Shown here piece by piece: positions 6,449 through 11,356 of a stretch of DNA of 11,356 nt. Position 1 is the first letter of the stretch; each line of letters begins with the position of its first letter. A model generated the notes under the pieces. The model worked only from the letters and a program-made list of their open reading frames with translations. It searched no databases and had not been told where the DNA came from. Position numbers and translations under genes: made by a program. The stretch comes from Planctomycetota bacterium (GTDB taxonomy: Bacteria; Planctomycetota; Phycisphaerae; Phycisphaerales; SM1A02): positions 539-11,894 of the forward strand of contig QWPU01000065.1 in NCBI GenBank assembly GCA_003671065.1. The letters are read 5' to 3'.

Positions 6449-7305
6449 ACCGTTCTCCCGAGCGTGTGCGGTTTGTCGGTTTCGATGGGTTGTGAAGCAG
6501 AATGGATGTCGGCGACAAGCGCTTCGAGCTCATCGCGTGTTGTTCCTAATCGTGTGCGAGCCCGCGCATCAAACGGATACATCAGTCCGTCGAGACCGAG
6601 GCCAAGCCCCGCCCAACGCGCAACGGTGTCTGCCGCGTGAATGATGTCGGTGACCGCTTCATCTGGATCAGATGGAGGTTGGTGATGACCACGCACCGCC
6701 TGACTGATCGCTTCGGGCAAACCCCAGCGCTCGCACAGCATGCCGCCGAGTTGCGCGTGATCTGCACCAAACGCCTCGCGTTCGTATTCGAGAAACGGAC
6801 GCGTGTCAGCTTGCGCGGCGATGAGTTCAAGCGCGTCGGATCCTGCGATCGCGTCGATGGCGAGCTTGCCGATGTCTCGCAAAAGCGCAGCAACAAAGCA
6901 CAATTCTGGATCAATGCGTCTGCGTCGAGCAAGTGTGTCCGCCGCAATCGCGCCGCCGAGGGCGCATTGCGAGAGTGCGCCGCGGCGCAGTCCATACGAA
7001 CGACCTGCGTTGGCGAGGACTCCAGAGACTTGCGTTTCAAGGGCAATTCTGCAGAGCGTGCGTGTGCCAAGACGACGCACGCTTTCGCCGAGTGAGAAGA
7101 CGCGACCAGGCATTGCGTAGGCTGCGGAGTTCGAACGACGAAGCACGGTGGCTGCGATCGATTCGTCGCGACGAACGATCGATTCGACTTCGTCAAGATC
7201 GACATTGCGACCGTTACCCGCGAGCATCGAGACGAGGCGAACGCTTGTGATGGGCAGCGCCGGCAGCCTTTCGAGAGCGGCAAGTGTGTCGTTTAGTGTG
7301 GCCAC
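6445..7305 (-). CDS. HDOD-domain protein in che operon
   Basis: A 286-residue protein formed by one HDOD domain (about residues 10-225) and a C-terminal tail. Family features are LERLPALPITSVRLVSML at the start, DESIAATVLRRSNSAAY (47-63), SVRRLGTRTLC (75-85), LLRDIGKLAID (141-151) and DHAQLGGMLCERWGLPEAI (182-200), then HH at 207-208. The HD doublet is Arg143-Asp144 here, so metal-dependent phosphohydrolase activity is doubtful; HDOD proteins are generally thought to be non-catalytic signalling or scaffold proteins. The start is GTG 7303-7305, chosen because AAAGGAG (7314-7320) sits 8 bases upstream. It overlaps the end of cheD by 13 bases and the start of cheY by 4 bases, so expression is tied to both. 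Exact function unknown; an output or adaptor role for the che pathway is inferred. Confidence 0.88.
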   Translation of the reverse strand: MATLNDTLAALERLPALPITSVRLVSMLAGNGRNVDLDEVESIVRRDESIAATVLRRSNSAAYAMPGRVFSLGESVRRLGTRTLCRIALETQVSGVLANAGRSYGLRRGALSQCALGGAIAADTLARRRRIDPELCFVAALLRDIGKLAIDAIAGSDALELIAAQADTRPFLEYEREAFGADHAQLGGMLCERWGLPEAISQAVRGHHQPPSDPDEAVTDIIHAADTVARWAGLGLGLDGLMYPFDARARTRLGTTRDELEALVADIHSASQPIETDKPHTLGRTV

Positions 7306-7880
7306 AGTTGATTCTCCTTTCCTTGCGTACGCACATTAATGAAGCCATCGGAGAGCCGCAGCGTCAGCGTCCTGCTGTGCTGGCCGCCCGTGTCATCAGC
7401 GGAGAGCAGTAAGTTTTGTTTCCAGAAAATTTTTCTCAAGATGGTTCGATTGCGATGACCAATTCGGAAGTGACCATCATCGGCAAGTACTTCGGCGCCA
7501 CCCGCCGCGCACACGATCAATCGATCGCGCCGCGCGCCGAGCTCGGCCACTTTCGCGAAGAGCAGTGGAATGCCGAGATCGCCAAACATCGCGGGATTGA
7601 GCGCGGCCTTCTCAACGCTCACGCTCGATTCTGGCAGCATGAAGTGCAGCATGCCACCCACCTTTGCCACGGGGTCGTAGACCGTGACGCCGATGCAGGA
7701 GCCGAGCGCGTAGGTGATGATCGACTTCGATGGATCGCGTCCAACAGCGAGTGCCGCAACACCGACGACGATCTTGTCGCGTGTGAAGTTCTCACTCAGT
7801 GACGTCGCACCAATCGAAACCTTCGAGTCACCAGGTTTTGGACCTTCGTTTCGAAATGGAATGGATGGCAGCCTTGACAT
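7293..7880 (-). CDS. cheD: CheD chemoreceptor glutamine deamidase
   Basis: Converts specific receptor glutamines to glutamates and, in several bacteria, binds CheC to tune adaptation. The 195 residues include an N-terminal extension of about 35 residues before the conserved domain. The signature YALGSCIGVTVYD (57-69) carries the catalytic Cys62, and GMLHFMLP (76-83) carries His79. With Thr56 the spacing matches the Thr-Cys-His triad of characterised CheD proteins. AGGAEVL near the middle and the RTLTLRLSDG end also fit. ATG 7880 has GAGG 8 bases upstream. The gene follows cheR by 61 bases, and its 3' end overlaps the HDOD gene. A CheX-type protein, not CheC, is encoded downstream, so whether it interacts with CheD is open. 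Confidence 0.95.
   Translation of the reverse strand: MSRLPSIPFRNEGPKPGDSKVSIGATSLSENFTRDKIVVGVAALAVGRDPSKSIITYALGSCIGVTVYDPVAKVGGMLHFMLPESSVSVEKAALNPAMFGDLGIPLLFAKVAELGARRDRLIVCAAGGAEVLADDGHFRIGHRNRTILRKIFWKQNLLLSADDTGGQHSRTLTLRLSDGFINVRTQGKENQLWPH
7314..7320 (-). promoter_or_regulatory. Ribosome binding site fixing the HDOD GTG start
   Basis: AAAGGAG on the minus strand lies inside the cheD reading frame, 8 bases before GTG 7303-7305. It is one of the stronger Shine-Dalgarno matches in the operon and supports this non-ATG start. Confidence 0.7.
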
Positions 7881-7941
7881 AATGGGATCCTCGCCATACT
7901 TGGCGCTCGTCCGTGGAGTGAAAGTGATGGGACTGGCTCAG

Positions 7942-8802
7942 TTAACGCACATACATGCCAGGCGCGACCGACTTAAACGGAACATCGAGTCCTGACAGCG
8001 TTTCTGCACTGCCAACAGTCAGTATTCCGCCGACGCGAAGCGCTCCGTGCATGCGCATGACAACTTCGCGGCGTGTATCGCGATCAAAATAGATCATGAC
8101 ATTGCGGAGGAAGATCACATCGAACGGTCCGAGTCCGTGATAGGGCTCGACCAGATTCTGTCTGCGAACCTCAACCATTTTTCGCACATCATCAGTGACG
8201 CGCCAGAGTGGCGTGAGCGCTGAAGGATGCGGTGCCGTGTTGGAAGCTACTGCCGCCGGCGTCACTTTCTTGAGAAAGCGAGCGCGCCGTTCAGGCGTGA
8301 GCCCAGTCAACTGCTGCTCGGTGTAGGTTGCTTGGCGGCAGCCTTCGAGTGCTTTGTTGGACAGATCGCTTGCCATGATCGACACATCGAAACCCGTCGC
8401 CGCAGGCAAGAGTTCCAGTGCTTGCATGGCGAGCGAGTAGGGCTCTGCGCCCACTGAGCACGCTGCGGACCAGAGGCGCAATCGCCTTCCTGGAACCGAC
8501 AGCGTGCCTCGTGCAAGTGGGGTGAAGAGCTCTCGATCGAGATACGCAAAGTGTGCGGGGTCACGAAAGAAACTAGTCACATTCGTCGAGAGAATGTCGA
8601 AGAGGACGAGCATGTCGTCTTCAGTGGGATTGCGTTCGAGGCGCATGACATAGTCGTCGATGTCACTGCCGCCTTGCTTGCGCAAATGCGAAGTCAATCG
8701 ATTGGCGACCAGTTGCATCTTGCGCTCGCCGAGCGCCAAGCCCCATCGCTTGCGGGCAATTTCTGCGATTCGTTTGAATGTAGTTTCAGTCAGTGTCGAC
8801 AT
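7942..8802 (-). CDS. cheR: CheR chemoreceptor methyltransferase
   Basis: Transfers methyl groups from S-adenosylmethionine to receptor glutamates, opposing CheB. The start is ATG 8800-8802 because GGAGG (8810-8814) lies 7 bases upstream; a longer frame from 8883 would overlap cheW and adds no conserved residues. This gives 286 residues, normal for the family. The N-terminal helical domain ends in NVTSFFRDPAHF (74-85). The SAM-binding domain begins with LWSAACSVGAEPYSLAM (110-126). It continues with Asp146 in MASDLSNKAL, VRRQNLVEPYH (212-222) and FLRNVMIYFD (231-240), the usual (C/R)NV(L/M)IYF motif. Compared with the common GCSTGEEPYS loop, the first Gly and first Glu are both Ala. The second Glu (120) is kept, so activity is likely. 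It lies between cheW (25-base gap) and cheD. Confidence 0.95.
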   Translation of the reverse strand: MSTLTETTFKRIAEIARKRWGLALGERKMQLVANRLTSHLRKQGGSDIDDYVMRLERNPTEDDMLVLFDILSTNVTSFFRDPAHFAYLDRELFTPLARGTLSVPGRRLRLWSAACSVGAEPYSLAMQALELLPAATGFDVSIMASDLSNKALEGCRQATYTEQQLTGLTPERRARFLKKVTPAAVASNTAPHPSALTPLWRVTDDVRKMVEVRRQNLVEPYHGLGPFDVIFLRNVMIYFDRDTRREVVMRMHGALRVGGILTVGSAETLSGLDVPFKSVAPGMYVR

Positions 8803-8809
8803 AGTTGCG

Positions 8810-8814
8810 CCTCC
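8810..8814 (-). promoter_or_regulatory. Ribosome binding site fixing the cheR start
   Basis: GGAGG on the minus strand, 7 bases before ATG 8802, in the 25-base gap after cheW. It decides for the short form of CheR over the frame that begins at 8883. Confidence 0.75.
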
Positions 8815-8827
8815 GCGCGTAGTGATT

Positions 8828-9379
8828 TCACGCTGCGCGTCGTTCGGTGTCCTTGATGGCGCCAGCAATCTGTACGCGATCACGCATGCCGATTACTTCT
8901 GCGATTTCAAGCAGCACCACCACGAGATCGCGCTCCTTGTCCTTCACCTTGCCCATACCGAGGATGTAGCGCAGAGGAATCTCGCAGCCAAACTCAGGCG
9001 CTGGTTCGATCATCGATTTCGGAATATCTTGAACTTCACGCACGCTGTCGACAATCGCGCCCATCACTGTTTGTGGACCGTCGTTCTCAGTGGCTTCGAG
9101 CACGACGATGCATGTTTCCTTCGTTGCTTCGGTCGAGGGAAGTCCAAAGCGCAAACGCAAATCAATCACTGGGATGATGCGCCCGCGCAAGTTCATCACG
9201 CCCCTCACATACGGCGGCGTTTGCGGAAGTGGTGTGATGGCGATGAGGCCAATGATCTCGCGCACGCGCAAGATTTCAACACCGAACTGCTCGTCTCCGA
9301 GGCAGAACGAGAGAAATTTATTCTCGTTGGCGTTGCGTGATTCGTGTGTGCCGGTTTCTGTTCGATCAATCATGGCCAT
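8828..9379 (-). CDS. cheW: CheW coupling protein
   Basis: Scaffold protein that links chemoreceptors to the CheA kinase. It has 183 residues: an N-terminal tail of about 20, then the CheW domain with FLSFCLGDEQFGVEILRVRE (22-41), RGVMNLRGRIIPVIDLRLRF (59-78) and VGAIVD-like VMGAIVDSVREV. Arg65 in NLRG is the strongly conserved Arg used at the receptor/CheA interface in the family. Of two nearby ATGs, 9377-9379 is preferred because AGGAG (9386-9390) is 6 bases away; the second at 9371-9373 would remove two residues only. The gene is 33 bases downstream of cheA and 25 upstream of cheR. It is the only stand-alone CheW here. Confidence 0.96.
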   Translation of the reverse strand: MAMIDRTETGTHESRNANENKFLSFCLGDEQFGVEILRVREIIGLIAITPLPQTPPYVRGVMNLRGRIIPVIDLRLRFGLPSTEATKETCIVVLEATENDGPQTVMGAIVDSVREVQDIPKSMIEPAPEFGCEIPLRYILGMGKVKDKERDLVVVLLEIAEVIGMRDRVQIAGAIKDTERRAA

Positions 9380-9412
9380 GACTAACTCCTATTGCGGAGA
9401 GGTGAATCTGCC

Positions 9413-11356
9413 TCACGCGGCGGCGACCGACGCGTGTGCAGCTGTTTCGAGAAGACCGCCGACGTCGACGATCAGTGCGACGCGACCGTCGCCGAGAATT
9501 GCGCCGCCAGACACGCCGCGGATTTGTGACCGCGACTCGCCCAGCGATTTGATGACTACTTGTTGTTGTCCGAGGATTTCATCGACGAACACGCAGGAGC
9601 GACGCTTGCCGCTTTCCAACACGAGCAGGAGCCCTTGATGTAACTCATCGACACCTTCCTGCAGATTGAACACGCGCCGCAGTCGATGAATCGGCAGGAG
9701 ATTTCCGCGCACTTTCACGACTTCACCTTTGCCGAGCACCGTGGTGATCTGGTCGGCGGATGGTCGGAAGGTTCGTTCAATGTTGAGCGTTGGAATGATG
9801 TAGCGCTGCGTACCGATGCGCACCACCATGCCATCGATGATCGCCATCGTCAGCGGCAGTCGCATGGAAAACACGCTGCCTTTGCCTGGATCTGAGTGAA
9901 TCTCCACTGTGCCGCGCAGCGCTTCGATGTTTCGTCGCACCACATCCATGCCGACGCCGCGTCCGGAGATATCCGTGACTTTTTCAGCGGTGCTGAAGCC
10001 TGGCAAGAAGACAAACGAGTAGACCTCGTTGTCAGGAATATCACTGAGATTGCGCGACGGATCGATGAGTCCCTTCTCGAGACACTTGCGCAAGATGCGT
10101 TCGCGTTGCAGTCCGCGTCCATCATCTTCGACTTCGATCACGATCGATCCGCCTGAATGAAAGGCGCGCAAACGCAGCGTGCCGTGCTCGGTCTTTCCTG
10201 CAGCGCGGCGGTCTTCGCAACCTTCGATGCCGTGATCGCACGCGTTGCGAATCATGTGTACGAGTGGGTCGCCGATTTCTTCGACGACATTACGATCGAG
10301 TTCGACATCCTCACCTTCCACTTCAAGTTGAATCCGCTTGCCAGCTTTGCTTGCGACATCGCGCACCAGTCGTGCCATCTTTTGAAAGGTTGACTTGAGC
10401 GTGACCATGCGCAGGCTCATCGATGTTTCTTGCAGATCGCGCACGATCTTGCCGAGATGCGCGAGATTGCGCTGCACGCGTTGTTCGTGCAAACTCACAA
10501 CCTCAGGATCTTGCACGACCATGAGTTGCGCGATTACTAACTCACCCACGAGATTCACGAGAGTGTCCATGCGCTGCGTGGAAACTTTGACGGTTTGATC
10601 GGCCTTGTTGGTTGCGTGGGTCTTCACAAGCGTGGTCGCAGCGACGACATCAGCGATGGCCGCGGAATTGGTGTCCTGCGCGAGGGAATCCTTCACATCG
10701 CTGGTCGTTGGTGTCGTCAGCGTTGACGCGGCGGCCTTCGGCGCGTTTGAATCTGACGAACTCATCGCACCTATCACGCGACCTTCACACGCGGCTTCGA
10801 CGCGTCGCACTAACACCTTGAGTTCGCGCTCACGCGGAGGCTCTCCTCCCGAGAGCATGCCGATGAGTTGACCAAGCAAATCGCTCGACGCCAGCACCAG
10901 TTCAAGCACATGTGTGGTGAGCGGAATCTTGTGCGAGCGCACTTTGTCGAGCAGGAATTCACTGGCGTGAGCAACCTCAACGATGCGCGGAAGATGGAGA
11001 AATCCAGCGACACCTTTGATCGTGTGAAAGGCGCGGAACACAACATTCACAAGTTCCGCGTCGTTGGGAGTCACTTCAAGCGAGAGCACCGCGGCTTCAG
11101 CGTTGGCGAGATGCTCGCGTGCTTCGAGCGCGAAGTCGCCGATGTTTTCGTCGGCGTTCTCGAGGTTCATGTAGACCTTGAGATCGGCGGGAATCGAATC
11201 GAGGTCGCGCAATCCATCGTCGTCGGTTACTGCGCATACGGACGCCGTCGCGGTCGCCGTAGACGATGTCGTGACAGACGCGACAACTGCAATGACTTCA
11301 GTAACCGCCGCAACTTGCGGAGACAGCGTTGCGCGAACGGCTCTGGAATCAGGCTC
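9413..11356 (-). CDS. cheA: CheA histidine kinase (N-terminus outside window)
   Basis: Sensor kinase that phosphorylates CheY and CheB. The frame is open to the right edge (647 residues visible). Numbering from a TTG at 11212, an Hpt (P1) domain spans about 20-140 with phosphorylated His63 in FHTIKGVAGF (bases 11024-11026). An Ala/Thr/Ser-rich linker (151-205) follows with no recognisable P2 domain. The dimerisation helices start at MDTLVNLVGELVIAQ. The ATPase domain has the N box (HMIRNACDHG, 319-328), DDGRG at 363-367 and GRGVGMDVV at 417-425. A CheW-like domain runs from about 460 to the end. The TTG has no clear ribosome site; ATG 11170 with AAGG nearby is an alternative start. However, 48 more codons upstream of the TTG are open with coding-like Ala/Thr/Val-rich content, so the real start is probably beyond the window. 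It heads the visible operon; its promoter is not in view. Confidence 0.95.
   Translation of the reverse strand, partial: EPDSRAVRATLSPQVAAVTEVIAVVASVTTSSTATATASVCAVTDDDGLRDLDSIPADLKVYMNLENADENIGDFALEAREHLANAEAAVLSLEVTPNDAELVNVVFRAFHTIKGVAGFLHLPRIVEVAHASEFLLDKVRSHKIPLTTHVLELVLASSDLLGQLIGMLSGGEPPRERELKVLVRRVEAACEGRVIGAMSSSDSNAPKAAASTLTTPTTSDVKDSLAQDTNSAAIADVVAATTLVKTHATNKADQTVKVSTQRMDTLVNLVGELVIAQLMVVQDPEVVSLHEQRVQRNLAHLGKIVRDLQETSMSLRMVTLKSTFQKMARLVRDVASKAGKRIQLEVEGEDVELDRNVVEEIGDPLVHMIRNACDHGIEGCEDRRAAGKTEHGTLRLRAFHSGGSIVIEVEDDGRGLQRERILRKCLEKGLIDPSRNLSDIPDNEVYSFVFLPGFSTAEKVTDISGRGVGMDVVRRNIEALRGTVEIHSDPGKGSVFSMRLPLTMAIIDGMVVRIGTQRYIIPTLNIERTFRPSADQITTVLGKGEVVKVRGNLLPIHRLRRVFNLQEGVDELHQGLLLVLESGKRRSCVFVDEILGQQQVVIKSLGESRSQIRGVSGGAILGDGRVALIVDVGGLLETAAHASVAAA

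Noticed and set aside
8803..8883. Longer CheR beginning at 8883
   Set aside because: It would overlap cheW by 56 bases, adds no conserved residues, and ATG 8802 has a strong GGAGG at ideal distance.
8660..9340. Long plus-strand open frame antisense to cheR/cheW
   Set aside because: It crosses two well-supported genes, has no recognisable motif, and long antisense frames are expected where the coding strand is GC-rich.
11210..11212. TTG as start of CheA
   Set aside because: No ribosome binding site is evident and the frame continues open with coding-like content to the window edge.

Overview
The window is a bacterial chromosomal segment, moderately GC-rich by eye, with densely packed genes and short gaps. 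It holds two gene groups that meet tail to tail near 4.25-4.34 kb. No mobile element, phage gene, CRISPR array or obvious horizontal transfer is visible. The lineage cannot be fixed from this sequence. An isolated tRNA-Ile(GAT) outside an rRNA operon, an HscB-like co-chaperone ahead of two CNNM/CBS membrane proteins, and a CheD/CheX-containing chemosensory operon would fit a planctomycete-like bacterium, but that is a weak inference.

Left part (plus strand, 1-4244). The window opens inside an HscB-type J-domain co-chaperone gene. It is followed, with overlapping stop/start codons each time, by two CNNM (DUF21)/CBS membrane proteins of the CorC/HlyC superfamily. The first has the C-terminal CorC_HlyC domain; the second lacks it. 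A promoter-like sequence, a tRNA-Ile(GAT) gene without encoded CCA and a perfect 15-bp hairpin terminator come next. An LDH-like malate dehydrogenase gene follows, ending at a long hairpin shared with the opposite-strand operon.

Right part (minus strand, 11356 down to 4338). This is a chemosensory operon in the order cheA - cheW - cheR - cheD - HDOD gene - cheY - cheX-like - cheB. It supplies the kinase, the coupling protein, the full receptor adaptation set (methyltransferase, methylesterase, glutamine deamidase), a single-domain response regulator and a CheX-type phosphatase. It also has an HDOD protein translationally linked to cheD and cheY. No receptor or motility gene lies in the window, so the output (flagella, pili or another process) is unknown. 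The cheA frame stays open through the right edge, past every candidate start, with an Ala/Thr/Val-rich stretch that suggests more N-terminal protein beyond the window.

The points most worth following are the unseen N-terminus of CheA, the cheD-HDOD-cheY coupling with an HD motif altered to Arg-Asp, and the HscB-CNNM linkage. I see no clearly undescribed system. The che operon is a recognisable type with some uncommon details.
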